Source of the DNA: Pseudomonadota bacterium
GTDB lineage: Bacteria; Pseudomonadota; Alphaproteobacteria; Acetobacterales; Acetobacteraceae
NCBI GenBank assembly: GCA_021805565.1
Contig: JAJZFA010000006.1
Coordinates: 36,579-100,578, forward strand
DNA length: 64,000 nucleotides
Reading direction: 5' to 3'
The position numbers and the translations under genes are program-made. Below the pieces are notes generated by a model. It did not search any database. It worked only from the letters and a program-made list of their open reading frames with translations, and was not told where the DNA came from. Numbering within the stretch: position 1 is the stretch's first letter; every line of letters starts with the position of its first letter. Positions 24,923 through 33,398 of this stretch are shown one piece after another.

Positions 24923-25509
24923 CCGGCCGGCCGATCCTCGCCGATAGACGCCGGATTGTCCGGCAGGATGGCGGCGGCGGCGGCTTCCAGGAACGCTTCG
25001 GCCAGCGCCGGATCGTCCGTCAGCCGCGACAGCATCGCCGCTCCGGCCAGGGTGGATAACGCGGCCAGCGCACCGCCGCGCCGATCGGGCGGTAAAGCCC
25101 GCCCCAGCGAGCCCAGCATGTCACGCAAAGCGTCGCCTATCGCCGCCCGCGATGCGGGCCGGCGGGCGACGTCGGGGCCGAGTGTCGTCAGCGGGCAGCC
25201 CGTTCCGGCGGCGGCGCGAACCGGATCGAGATACATCGCGACGATCCGTTCCAGCGCGACGCCGCGATCGGCGGAACGGCCGATCGACTCCCATTTGGCG
25301 GCCGACTGCGCCAACAGCGATCGCGCCGCCTCGGCGGCCAGCGCGTCCTTGGACGGAAAATGCAGGTAGAAACCCCCATGCGTCAGGCCGGCGTGCTTCA
25401 TGATAGCGTCCACGCCAACACCGTCGATCCCGTGCGTACGGAACAATTCGGCGGCCGCGCCGACGATTTTCCGCCGGGTTTCCGCGCGCTTAGACGTCGG
25501 TGCGGCCAT
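24907..25509 (-). CDS. TetR-family repressor
   Basis: A 200-residue regulator. The N-terminal HTH reads RRKIVGAAAELFRTHGIDGVG, then MKHAGLTHGGFYLHFPSKD, close to the AcrR/NemR branch. The C-terminal ligand-binding domain has a Cys in AGTGCPLTTLG, as in NemR-like members that sense electrophiles or quinones (inference). The start at ATG 25509 is chosen because the frame upstream runs through the operators. It is divergent from the MFS gene at 25607, and two matching palindromes lie in between, so it very likely represses both. Confidence 0.85.
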   Translation of the reverse strand: MAAPTSKRAETRRKIVGAAAELFRTHGIDGVGVDAIMKHAGLTHGGFYLHFPSKDALAAEAARSLLAQSAAKWESIGRSADRGVALERIVAMYLDPVRAAAGTGCPLTTLGPDVARRPASRAAIGDALRDMLGSLGRALPPDRRGGALAALSTLAGAAMLSRLTDDPALAEAFLEAAAAAILPDNPASIGEDRPAGQGAF

Positions 25510-25520
25510 GCTGGAACCTC

Positions 25521-25544
25521 GAAATGTGACGGTCCTCATATTAA
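25521..25544. promoter_or_regulatory. TetR-type operator O1
   Basis: A 24-bp site with core GTGACGGTCCTCAT (25526-25539). It matches the reverse complement of O2 at 19 of 24 positions. It begins 12 bases upstream of the TetR start and could block the repressor's own promoter. Confidence 0.6.
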
Positions 25545-25547
25545 GAC

Positions 25548-25577
25548 TTGACATTAATATGACGACCGTCATGTTAA
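25548..25577 (+). promoter_or_regulatory. MFS promoter overlapped by TetR-type operator O2
   Basis: TTGACA (25548-25553) is a consensus -35. About 17-18 bases on, TGTTAA (25572-25577) serves as a -10. The spacer is filled by a near-perfect palindrome (25554-25577): TTAA, one mismatch, ATGACG, AC, CGTCAT, one mismatch, TTAA. The operator centre is 33 bases from that of O1. A bound repressor would cover the promoter of the MFS gene at 25607. Confidence 0.7.
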
Positions 25578-25606
25578 ATTCAAGATGCAACGGAGCCTCC
25601 GATATC

Positions 25607-26881
25607 ATGGGACCAGAAGCGATGGCCCGCCTGTTCGCGGGTCGCCTGCATTATGCATGGGTTGTGGTGGCGGTGATGTTCGTCGTCATTCTGGCCTCGG
25701 TCGGTGTGCGGGCGGCACCGGGCGTGCTGATCGTCCCGCTGCAACAGGCTTTCGGCTGGAACGCGGCGGCGATATCCGGTGCTGTATCGCTGAACATATT
25801 GCTGTTCGGGCTGGTTGGGCCGTTCGCCGCCGGGTTGATCCAGACGATCGGTTTGAAGCGAACCGTGTTGGGGTCGATGGTCCTGCTGGTGATCGGTTCG
25901 GGACTGAGTGCGTTTGTCACCCAGATATGGCAGTTGTATCTGACGTGGGGCGTGCTCGTCGGGCTGGGGTCCGGCGCCGGCATGGTGGGCTTGGCGACGG
26001 CCGTCGCCAACCGCTGGTTCGTGAACCGGCGCGGACTGGTGGTGGGGCTGTTGACCGCCGGCAATGCGTCCGGACAGTTGGTGTTTCTGCCGGTGCTGGC
26101 GAGCCTTGTCGTCTCTCATACCTGGCACATCGTTCCGGTCGTTGTGGCGGGCACGATCCTGGCGCTGATCCCGGTGGTGATGCTGATGTTGCCGGAAAGC
26201 CCGGCCGCGATCGGCCTTGGACCGTTCGGAGCCCAGACGATCGTGGCCATGCCGCCCGGTTCGGGGAACCCGTTCGCCATTGCCATCGCCGGATTGCGGC
26301 GCGGTGCCGGATCGGCCGACTTCTGGCTGCTGTTCGTCACCTTCGCGGTATGCGGGTTTTCGACCAACGGGCTTGTGGCGACCCATCTGATCCCGTTTTG
26401 CATGGATCACAGTATCCCCGAGGTCGGCGCCGCCAGTCTGCTCGCGGCCATGGGCGTTTTCGATCTGATCGGCACCACGTTGTCGGGATACCTGACGGAC
26501 CGGTATGATTCCCGGATTCTACTGTTTTGGTATTACGGGCTGCGCGGGTTGTCGCTGATGATCCTGCCGTTCACCGATTTCAGCCTGGCGAGTCTGGCGG
26601 TCTTTTCGGTGTTCTACGGCCTGGACTGGGTGGCGACGATTCCGCCGACGGTGACGCTGACCAATCAGGTGTTCGGCAAAAACGATTCGCCGGTGATTGT
26701 GTCGTGGATCGTCGCCGGCCATCAGCTTGGCGGTGCGATGGCGGCGTTCGGTGCGGGCGAAACACGGTATCTGACCGGTAGTTACCTGCCCGCCTTCCTG
26801 GCGAGCGGGATCGCATGTCTGATGGCCGCGCTTATGGTGCTGCGTATCGCACGCCGACGGCCGGCCGAGGCGCCAGCGTGA
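25607..26881 (+). CDS. MFS transporter (OFA-like), TetR-controlled
   Basis: A 424-residue inner-membrane carrier with 12 predicted segments, paralogous to 16350-17627 over its whole length (shared GVRAAPGV, SGAVSLNI, NRWF, CGFSTNGL, FYGLDWVAT). The frame is open from 25400, but the promoter at 25548-25577 means translation should start at 25607 or at ATG 25622. It would export or import an unknown organic anion, or efflux the ligand of the neighbouring TetR repressor. It converges on the PEP-CTERM gene with a 39-base gap. Confidence 0.85.
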   Translation: MGPEAMARLFAGRLHYAWVVVAVMFVVILASVGVRAAPGVLIVPLQQAFGWNAAAISGAVSLNILLFGLVGPFAAGLIQTIGLKRTVLGSMVLLVIGSGLSAFVTQIWQLYLTWGVLVGLGSGAGMVGLATAVANRWFVNRRGLVVGLLTAGNASGQLVFLPVLASLVVSHTWHIVPVVVAGTILALIPVVMLMLPESPAAIGLGPFGAQTIVAMPPGSGNPFAIAIAGLRRGAGSADFWLLFVTFAVCGFSTNGLVATHLIPFCMDHSIPEVGAASLLAAMGVFDLIGTTLSGYLTDRYDSRILLFWYYGLRGLSLMILPFTDFSLASLAVFSVFYGLDWVATIPPTVTLTNQVFGKNDSPVIVSWIVAGHQLGGAMAAFGAGETRYLTGSYLPAFLASGIACLMAALMVLRIARRRPAEAPA

Positions 26882-26920
26882 CAACCCGACCGCTGGAGGG
26901 AATTATCCTGGGCTGGCGGT

Positions 26921-28348
26921 TCAGCGCGGGCGGGACAACATCTTCCGGCGGCGAACGAACAACAGTCCGGTCAGACCCGCTGCGAACAGCGCAAACCCAG
27001 CGGGTTCGGGAACCGAGGCGCCGGTGGCGATTTGGGTAACGACAGTGCCCCAAGAACTATTGGTAAGGGCGTATTGCTGGCCCAACCAGAAATTGTTCGG
27101 ATTGGTTGGATCGATGGTGACCACGCTGTAATCGCCCCAGCGATTGGAACCGGCGGGGGAGTTGACATAGTTATTTGCGGGACTGGTGTAATCTATTTGC
27201 GGTGAACCGCAGGAACCTGTGGAAACCGAGCAGATTGCATAATAATCGGTTATGTTTTGGGTGGTTCCGGAGCCATTGAACGCGACAACGAAGGTTCCCG
27301 CTGCGTTGCCCGAGATCGATCCATAGGTCAGGCTCTCGCCGGGAATGGTAATAATGCCAGAGGCCTGAACGGCCTTGTTGGTCGCATTCAGCACCAACCA
27401 ACTGATTTGATCGCTGATTCCATTAGACACAGTGTTAGCGATATAAATATAATTGCCGGACTGGAAGGCCGTGGAGCCGATCCGGGTGTCGCCTGGAGCG
27501 TAGGTGGCTCCCCCGGGCTGGGTCGGCGCGATCAGGACGCTGCTGCCGGGCTGGGTGTAGGTTTGGGTGAGCGACAGGGTCGCGCCGGGTGCGTTGGCTC
27601 CGGCGATGGTGGACAGGGCATAGACCTGATTAGCGCCGAGGGAGGCTGTGCTCAGTACCGAGGTGCTGGTCCCGCCGGCAGCGGCATTTGTGACGGCCTG
27701 CGCGGTAAGTCCGACACTCGCTGCATTTTGAATGAAATTTGTCTGCCCCGCCAGTGTCGGCGTGGTGGCGGTCAGACTGGCTTTTGGGATTGAATAGACC
27801 GAACTGGCGATGAAAGCGCCCGTGGCGGTGGAGAAATCGTTGGTGGCGATGGTAACCGCCGCGCCGTTGACACCGAGCGTCGGGAAATCGGCGAACGTAG
27901 TGCTGTTGGCGCTGCCGAAGGCCAGCGCTCGGAAACCGGCGGTCGGGTTCGCGCCGGACGAAACCGCCAGCAAGATACTGTTCGGGCTGCTGGTGGAGCC
28001 GCCGGTTATCGTCACGGCGCTGGCGAACCAAAGCTGACTCGATGGATCGAAGATGACACGCGGGTCGCTGACCTGGCCACTGGCGTGAAAGATCGCGTTT
28101 AGCGAGGTCTGCGACACCTGCTGTCCGGCGGTGGTATCGATCGTGGCGACCCCATTGAGCAGTTGGACCGCATAGCCATCCCCCACCGACAGGCCCATGT
28201 CGGGCGGGACGAATCCGGACTGGCTCAGTGTCGCGCCCTGGAACTGGGTTATGATCGCGGCCGCCCGCGCCGGCGTGACACCAAGAGCCACACAGCACAG
28301 TGTCGCCACCGCTAAGGGCAACACCCCAAGGTCGAACCTACGCATCAT
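26921..28348 (-). CDS. PEP-CTERM sorting-domain protein
   Basis: A secreted protein of about 475 residues from the ATG at 28348 (frame open to 28414). An N-terminal signal (LGVLPLAVATLCCVALG) ends near PARAA. The body is rich in Ser, Thr, Gly and Asn with repeated beta-strand-like segments and resembles a beta-propeller-type surface protein. The C-terminus has SVPEPAGFALFAAGL, a hydrophobic span and RRRK, the tripartite PEP-CTERM anchor handled by exosortase. No exosortase gene is in the window. The role is probably extracellular or biofilm-related (inference). Confidence 0.85.
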   Translation of the reverse strand: MMRRFDLGVLPLAVATLCCVALGVTPARAAAIITQFQGATLSQSGFVPPDMGLSVGDGYAVQLLNGVATIDTTAGQQVSQTSLNAIFHASGQVSDPRVIFDPSSQLWFASAVTITGGSTSSPNSILLAVSSGANPTAGFRALAFGSANSTTFADFPTLGVNGAAVTIATNDFSTATGAFIASSVYSIPKASLTATTPTLAGQTNFIQNAASVGLTAQAVTNAAAGGTSTSVLSTASLGANQVYALSTIAGANAPGATLSLTQTYTQPGSSVLIAPTQPGGATYAPGDTRIGSTAFQSGNYIYIANTVSNGISDQISWLVLNATNKAVQASGIITIPGESLTYGSISGNAAGTFVVAFNGSGTTQNITDYYAICSVSTGSCGSPQIDYTSPANNYVNSPAGSNRWGDYSVVTIDPTNPNNFWLGQQYALTNSSWGTVVTQIATGASVPEPAGFALFAAGLTGLLFVRRRKMLSRPR

Positions 28349-28473
28349 AGTACTGGCAATCTTTCGTGAAATATCACTCGTAATTGCGATGTCATACATG
28401 AACGCTTTTGGCAATGTTTATTTTCGTTTGGCTCGCCGCGTTGGATGCACGCTGGCGCTCGCCTTGGCAGCGG

Positions 28474-28542
28474 CTAAGGCAACGCGGCCAAATGAGTGCG
28501 TCAGCACGCCAGCAAAGTTGCCTTGCAAAACATAAGCTTAGG
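28474..28542 (+). repeat. Dispersed repeat, left-half copy D
   Basis: A 69-bp match to the left half of the family: CTAAGG at 28474, then TGCGTCAGCACGCC, a decayed GAAACAAAG block and a final GCTTAGG. The TAA stop codon of the leftward pdxJ gene (28538-28540) is inside this last motif. Confidence 0.6.
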
Positions 28543-29284
28543 CCATGGCCTGAGCCAGTGCCTTGGCATAGGCCGCGACCGCCGCGGCGAAGCCGGTTCG
28601 CAAGGCATCCGCGGTCAATTCGTGGCCGATGGATGCCTCCGCCAAAAACGGCACCGCCCGCATCAGCGGCGGAATGTTGTGCAGGTTCAGATCGTGGCCG
28701 GCATTGACCGTCAGCCCCGCATCCTGGGCCGCCTTTGCCGTGGCGGCGATTCGTGCCAGCAACGTATCGTGCCCGCCATCGCGAAACGCGGCGGCATAGG
28801 CCCCGGTGTAAATCTCCACGCCGGCCGCGCCGGCCGCGCGCGCACGGGCGATGACCGACGGATCGGGGTCGATGAACAGGACCACCCGGCAACCCAGCGC
28901 CCGCATCGCGGCGATCGCCGGACCGACGAGCGCGGCCTGATCTGGATCGAGCTTCCAGCCCGCATCGGAGGTGAACGCATCCGGCGAGTCAGGCACCAGT
29001 GTGACCTGTTCTGGCCGGTTGGCGCGCACGATGTCCAGGAAGCGGTCGTCTGGATAACCCTCGATATTGAATTCCATCGCCGGACGGAATGGCTGCATCA
29101 TCGCCGCCAGGACCGGTACATCGGCGGCGCGGATGTGGCGCTGGTCCGGCCTTGGGTGCACGGTCAGCCCGGACGCGCCGGACTCAAGCGCCAAGCGGCC
29201 GAATGCCCGCACGTCGGGAACACCGGTATGGCGGCTGTTTCGCAGTAAGGCGATTTTATTCAAATTGACACTGAGTCTGGCCAT
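28538..29284 (-). CDS. pdxJ: Pyridoxine 5'-phosphate synthase
   Basis: PdxJ condenses 1-deoxyxylulose-5-phosphate with 3-amino-2-oxopropyl phosphate to form pyridoxine 5'-phosphate, the last ring-forming step of the DXP-dependent vitamin B6 pathway. The TIM barrel starts MARLSVNLNKIALLRNSR, followed by TVHPRPDQRHI with the active-site His/Arg cluster, TLVPDSPDAFTSDAGW and NAGHDLNLHNIPPL. The ATG at 29284 gives 248 residues, the normal length; the frame upstream to 29536 is not coding-like. The gene is single and its stop lies in a dispersed repeat. Confidence 0.93.
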   Translation of the reverse strand: MARLSVNLNKIALLRNSRHTGVPDVRAFGRLALESGASGLTVHPRPDQRHIRAADVPVLAAMMQPFRPAMEFNIEGYPDDRFLDIVRANRPEQVTLVPDSPDAFTSDAGWKLDPDQAALVGPAIAAMRALGCRVVLFIDPDPSVIARARAAGAAGVEIYTGAYAAAFRDGGHDTLLARIAATAKAAQDAGLTVNAGHDLNLHNIPPLMRAVPFLAEASIGHELTADALRTGFAAAVAAYAKALAQAMA

Positions 29285-29451
29285 GCGGCCTTGATAGCCC
29301 GGACGGCAGCGGGTTTCAACGCGCCGGCAGCGCGGGAAGTCGGCGCGCGGGCAGCGCGGGAATTCGACATGCGGACGCCTTGGACGGCTTGACCCGCCGA
29401 TGGTCCGCGATATGACCCTGCCATGCGACATGGACAGCACAAGGCAAATGC

Positions 29452-30099
29452 ATGCGGGCAGTGAAAGTGTGGGACCTGCCGATGCGGCTGTTCCACTGGG
29501 CGCTGGTGCTGTCGATTCTGGTAGCCTGGACGACACAGCACTTCAGCCTGATGGACCTTCACATATGGGCTGGGGAATCGATCCTGACCCTTGTTCTGTT
29601 CCGTGTTTTCTGGGGTTTCGTGGGCAGCGATACCGCCCGGTTTCGCACGTTCCTGCATAGGCCAGCGGTTGCGCTGCGACACCTGGCCGGCCCGTGGCGC
29701 CGGGAACCCGACCTGCAAGCCGGGCACAACCCTGCCGGCGGATGGATGGTTCTGGCAATGCTGGCGCTGCTCGGCCTACAGGCTGGAACGGGATTGTTCA
29801 GCAACGACGACGGCGATGCCGAGGGGCCGCTGATGCACCTGATCCGCAAAAGCCAAAGCAATACGCTGAGCCACCTTCATTCCCTGACCTTCGTGGCGAT
29901 CGAAGCCGCCATCGCGACGCATGTTCTGGCGATCGGTGTTTACGCGGCGGTCAAACGGCAAAACCTGGTATGGCCGATGATCGGGGGAACGAAACGGCTG
30001 CCGCCGGAAACAGAACCGCCCCGGATCGCCGGACCGGTTCGGGCGCTGGCAACCTTCGCGGTCGCCGTCGCAGCGGTGGCCTGGCTGGTCAGGCTGTAG
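29452..30099 (+). CDS. Cytochrome b561-type membrane protein
   Basis: A 215-residue dihaem cytochrome b of the bacterial b561/Ni-Fe hydrogenase cytochrome b fold. It starts KVWDLPMRLFHWALVLSI with the first haem His, has HIWAGESILTLVLFRVFWG with a second His, and LHSLTFVAIEAAIATHVLAI with a further pair of His. Four membrane segments are apparent. Such proteins pass electrons between quinone and periplasmic or cytochrome c partners. The partner is unknown. It is divergent from pdxJ. Confidence 0.88.
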   Translation: MRAVKVWDLPMRLFHWALVLSILVAWTTQHFSLMDLHIWAGESILTLVLFRVFWGFVGSDTARFRTFLHRPAVALRHLAGPWRREPDLQAGHNPAGGWMVLAMLALLGLQAGTGLFSNDDGDAEGPLMHLIRKSQSNTLSHLHSLTFVAIEAAIATHVLAIGVYAAVKRQNLVWPMIGGTKRLPPETEPPRIAGPVRALATFAVAVAAVAWLVRL

Positions 30100-30189
30100 G
30101 CGGGACAGACTTGATGGTCCGGGTTATGTCCCCCCGTCCGGATGGCGCCGTCCGCGCCCCCGCGAAGGGCGCGAACGGCACAGCGGTGC

Positions 30190-30252
30190 ATCCGTCGGTT
30201 CAGCGGCCAGCTTAATCGGTATGCTGACGCATTTGTTGCCGATGCTGCCCTA
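30190..30252 (-). repeat. Dispersed repeat, left-half copy E
   Basis: About 62 bp matching the left half of the family in reverse orientation: TTCAGCGGCCAGCTTAATCG, then the GTATGCTGACGC block and GATGCTGCCCTAA. The TAG stop of the small leftward gene at 30250 is made by its terminal CTA. Confidence 0.6.
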
Positions 30253-30387
30253 ACCTCGGATCAACACCACGATCAGGATAATCACCAGGATCGTGCCCAG
30301 TCCGCCGCCGAGATACGGGCCGCCAAAGTAGAATCCGCCACCGCCGAACAGCAGCAGCAGTACGATCAGAATCACGATTATGTTCAA
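30250..30387 (-). CDS. DUF3309-like small membrane protein (TTG start)
   Basis: A 45-residue peptide, nearly all hydrophobic: an N-terminal segment (NIIVILIVLLLLFGGGG), a Gly/Tyr/Phe linker (FYFGGPYLGGG) and a second hydrophobic segment ending VVLIRG. This layout matches the small DUF3309 family, whose function is unknown. The start is TTG at 30387, supported by AGGGGA seven bases upstream. The stop falls inside repeat copy E. The stretch 30388-30694 has no other gene I can support. Confidence 0.7.
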   Translation of the reverse strand: MNIIVILIVLLLLFGGGGFYFGGPYLGGGLGTILVIILIVVLIRG

Positions 30388-30694
30388 GCGGGTTCCCCTG
30401 ATATGAAAAATCTTACATACGCCGGGATCGATCCGGAAAAAGACTGGCCGGCCTCACATCGGGGTGACCGGATTGGACGTTGCGTTCCTGCTGACCGGTC
30501 TATCGCGCCGGCTAACAGCGTACATTCTGGCGAAACCGCCGGTTTGCGCGCAGGGAGCGCGTTACCGCGAACCGGCGGTCTGCCATCCGGACACAACGAA
30601 ATGACCGGGGTGCGCCGGGGTCGGCGATGGATTACAAGACCGGATTATCGAACACGCCCGCCGCGACTCGCAACGCGGGCGGGTGGCTGAACCG

Positions 30695-30973
30695 ATGGAG
30701 ACCGAAATGCGCCTGCGACATCTGATTTGGTTATGTCTTCCGGTTACCCTGGCAGGCTGCGGCGGCAGCAAGCCCCCCGCAACGATATCGATCACCTGTG
30801 GCGGCAACGTCGCGCTGGCGGGCGCCGTCACGGTCGATGTGTTGGGCGATCCGGTCAATGGACGCCCCACGCTCAGCTTCCCGGATCCGGCGAACGCCGG
30901 CCAGACCAATACGCTTGCGGTGCCGGCGCACCAGTCCTGCACGATCACGCCGACGATTATCCCGACGAGCTGA
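30695..30973 (+). CDS. Small lipoprotein
   Basis: A 92-residue predicted lipoprotein. A basic N-terminus (MRLRHLIWLCLP) leads to the lipobox LAGC, with Cys about residue 22, then Gly/Ser. The mature part (ISITCGGNVALAGAVTVDVLG, ending HQSCTITPTIIPTS) looks like one beta-sandwich strand set with two further Cys. The family is not recognised. The start may also be the ATG at 30707. It converges on the FKBP gene across a strong hairpin. Confidence 0.55.
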   Translation: METEMRLRHLIWLCLPVTLAGCGGSKPPATISITCGGNVALAGAVTVDVLGDPVNGRPTLSFPDPANAGQTNTLAVPAHQSCTITPTIIPTS

Positions 30974-31085
30974 TTGCCGGGCGCGCCGGCCATCGCGGCC
31001 ATGGTGCGCGGCTGGGGTTGGGCGCTGGCGCCGCCTATCGCACCCAGGGGCACGTTGACCGGGATGTTAATCCGGTTCGGTTGAC

Positions 31086-31114
31086 ACCGGGACGAGTCGT
31101 TGCCTCGTCCCGGT
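31086..31114. terminator. Strong hairpin 20 bases past the FKBP stop
   Basis: An 11-bp perfect stem: ACCGGGACGAG (31086-31096) and CTCGTCCCGGT (31104-31114) with a 7-base loop TCGTTGC. It lies between the convergent lipoprotein and FKBP genes and could end transcription from both. There is no clear T-run. Confidence 0.55.
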
Positions 31115-31134
31115 TCGCAGCGGTAAAGCCAGTC

Positions 31135-31602
31135 TCAGTTCTTCACGGCGAGCAGTTCGACCTCGAACAGCAGCGTCGCGTTCGGCGGAATGACGCCGCC
31201 GGCACCGCGGGCGCCATAACCCAGAGCGGGGGGAATGATCAGCGTGCGGGTGCCGCCCACTTTCATGGTGGCAACGCCTTCGTCCCAGCCGCGGATGACA
31301 TGGCCCTGGCCAATGGGAAATTCGAATGGCTGGCCGCGATCGAGCGAGCTATCGAATTTCGCGCCCTTGGCGCCGTTTTCATACAGCCACCCGGTGTAGT
31401 GCATGACACATATTTGCCCGGTGGTCGGCGAGGCGCCGGTGCCGATTTTGGTATCCTCGATTTCCAGTCCCGATGGTGTTGTCGTCATTTTACCTGTTTC
31501 CTGCGCCTGTGCGGCAATGGGGGCGGTGGTCGCGACGGCGCCGATCGATGCGGTCATCAGACAGAGCAAAACCAGCCGGTGTACGTGCCGGAAATCCCGC
31601 AT
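31135..31602 (-). CDS. FKBP-type peptidyl-prolyl cis-trans isomerase, exported
   Basis: A 155-residue folding catalyst. A signal peptide (RLVLLCLMTASIGAVA, cleavage near AAQAQ) precedes one FKBP domain: MTTTPSGLEIEDTKIGTG, VMHYTGWLYENG, FDSSLDRGQPFEFPIG, GHVIRGWDEGVATMK, LIIPPALGYGARG and VIPPNATLLFEVELL. The FK506-pocket residues (Y, F, D, W) are kept. It acts on proline bonds of periplasmic proteins. It is a single gene bordering the mobile region to its right. Confidence 0.92.
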   Translation of the reverse strand: MRDFRHVHRLVLLCLMTASIGAVATTAPIAAQAQETGKMTTTPSGLEIEDTKIGTGASPTTGQICVMHYTGWLYENGAKGAKFDSSLDRGQPFEFPIGQGHVIRGWDEGVATMKVGGTRTLIIPPALGYGARGAGGVIPPNATLLFEVELLAVKN

Positions 31603-32285
31603 TCTTCAACTCCTTGCAACCAGGCCATGTTGAAACGAGCCGGCGTGTTAGCGCATTCGCCGTGCCGCGCCTATCCGCGCGCGACTGTAAACCAAACATA
31701 AAAGTGCCGTGCTCATCGCCAATGGGAATCACACCGTGCCGCATCGCGAAAAGGCCTTCGATTCGCGTCCATGAGGTAAACTCCCGCGACTTGTTCGGGA
31801 GCCATGCCTACGGCCAGAACCGTTCGCCTTACCTTGCCGGCTCCCCGAAACGTCCGTGTTCACGATGGCCGTTGACGGCGAGGGCCTGTCCGACCGCATG
31901 GGCGTGAAGACCATCCCCATGTACTTCCGACGCAGCGCGCCAACGGCCACGCGGCCCAAACGCCGGTTACCGGCGCGATCACCCTCGCGCGCTCGCCCAA
32001 CGGGTCAAGGCCGCCGATGGCGACGTCGGGATCATGGGTCGCGGGGCAATCCGATGCGCACGCCGACCGCCGCGAGCGGCGCAAAATCGGCTGGCGGCGT
32101 GCCCACCTTTATTCCGGATTGGCGGGCCACGCCCGATAGCGATGATCACTACGTTTTCGCTGTAGCAATATAGCCGATCCCGCCCACCGCCGCTTACCCG
32201 GAACTCATTGACCGCCGTCACGCGCCTGTGAGAATCCCCGCTGACCGGTCAGGCGATTTGCCTGTACCGAACGGAAGGGGAGCAC
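31603..32285. other. Decayed coding sequence before the restriction genes
   Basis: No intact gene spans this 680-base gap. On the plus strand conserved-looking peptide stretches change frame twice: FGSHAYGQNRSPYLAGS (from about 31788), then MAVDGEGLSDRMGVKTIPMY (from 31862), then AQRVKAADGDVGIMGRGA (from about 31995). The codon use is coding-like, so this appears to be a pseudogene of one protein that I cannot identify. It marks the left side of the foreign region. Confidence 0.4.
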
Positions 32286-33398
32286 ATGGCCGAAAACATT
32301 AACCTCGCCGACGCTGTGACATTGTTGTTAGAGCTAAAGAGCGAGCAAACCCGCGCGAACAAAGCACAGATTGAGGCGGCCTTTTCGAACAGAACAGGCT
32401 TCAAGAAGGAGCGCTCCGTTTACGTTGGAAACGGCTTTGCGATCCGATTTTCAGAGGCCAATACCGGATCGTTCTCGAACGTCGTCCTGTCCCTCTCCGC
32501 CCTGCAGAAATATGACGCCACCCCGACGGTCATCTGCATCGTCCGCCCGGACCGATTGGACTTCCGGCTCGCCAATGCGACATTTTTGAAGCGGATCAGC
32601 CATAGCTCCCACAACCTCCGCGTCGATAACATCAAGGGCAGTTTCCTCGGCCACGACATCATGGACGAGTATGAGGGCGTGCCGAACCAGGCCGACCGTT
32701 TTGACGAACTCATAGCCATCCATGCCGAATTCGCGTGGGAAGAAAACGTCGAGCGTTTGGTCGAGACGACCAATGCCATCGTGGCCCGAGCTACCCGATT
32801 CAAACTGGTCGGCGATAATCTATCAATCATTCTCGATGCCCCGGCACGAGCGGCCCTGGCGTTGAATCTGCCGCAAGTCGCAGAAATAGAACGCGAGCTG
32901 AGTGCCACCATCCAGCGGCACCGGAATGAGCTGTTGACGGCCGCCAAACTAGACAACGTGAATATCCGCGGAAACACAATCGAGCAACTCATCACCGGTG
33001 AACTGAACGCCCACCGCCTTGACGACCTCACCTATGACCTACCGGGCGGAGGCACTCTAATCGTCGACATAAAGACCAAGCTGCTTGACCGCGCGTCGGC
33101 ACCAAAGGCTTATAACATCGATAAAATGCTCCGTACGCTTTCCTGTCCCGGAAGCATATTTTGCTTTTATTTCATTGGGATAGATGCGAGTGATGGAGTG
33201 ATCCGAAATCGCATCGTTTCCATCTTCGACTCAGTGGTCCTTTCCGCCACTCGAGTTCAAACACACTGGGCCGGCCGCGAATCGCGCGGCGTAACTCAGC
33301 TCACGGGCAATATCGCCGAGATTTTCACGCCACATTACCGTCCCTCGGTTGATGTGCAACGCGGGAAGGCCTTCCTAACGCAACTTATCGAAAGGTAG
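32286..33398 (+). CDS. Probable type II restriction endonuclease
   Basis: A 370-residue protein that converges on a DNA methyltransferase and overlaps it by 24 bases. A possible PD-(D/E)xK-like core is GGGTLIVDIKTKLLD (about residue 255-270), with Asp and the xIKTK lysine; this is a weak call. The rest is soluble and not recognised. Convergent or adjacent endonuclease and methylase genes are the usual layout of type II systems, so the function is inferred mainly from context. Base composition is lower in GC than the flanks. The recognition sequence cannot be told. Confidence 0.65.
   Translation: MAENINLADAVTLLLELKSEQTRANKAQIEAAFSNRTGFKKERSVYVGNGFAIRFSEANTGSFSNVVLSLSALQKYDATPTVICIVRPDRLDFRLANATFLKRISHSSHNLRVDNIKGSFLGHDIMDEYEGVPNQADRFDELIAIHAEFAWEENVERLVETTNAIVARATRFKLVGDNLSIILDAPARAALALNLPQVAEIERELSATIQRHRNELLTAAKLDNVNIRGNTIEQLITGELNAHRLDDLTYDLPGGGTLIVDIKTKLLDRASAPKAYNIDKMLRTLSCPGSIFCFYFIGIDASDGVIRNRIVSIFDSVVLSATRVQTHWAGRESRGVTQLTGNIAEIFTPHYRPSVDVQRGKAFLTQLIER

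Noticed and set aside
30640..30690. Intrinsic terminator before the small lipoprotein
   Set aside because: The GC-rich stem near 30658-30686 is bulged and has no T-run; it is not convincing.
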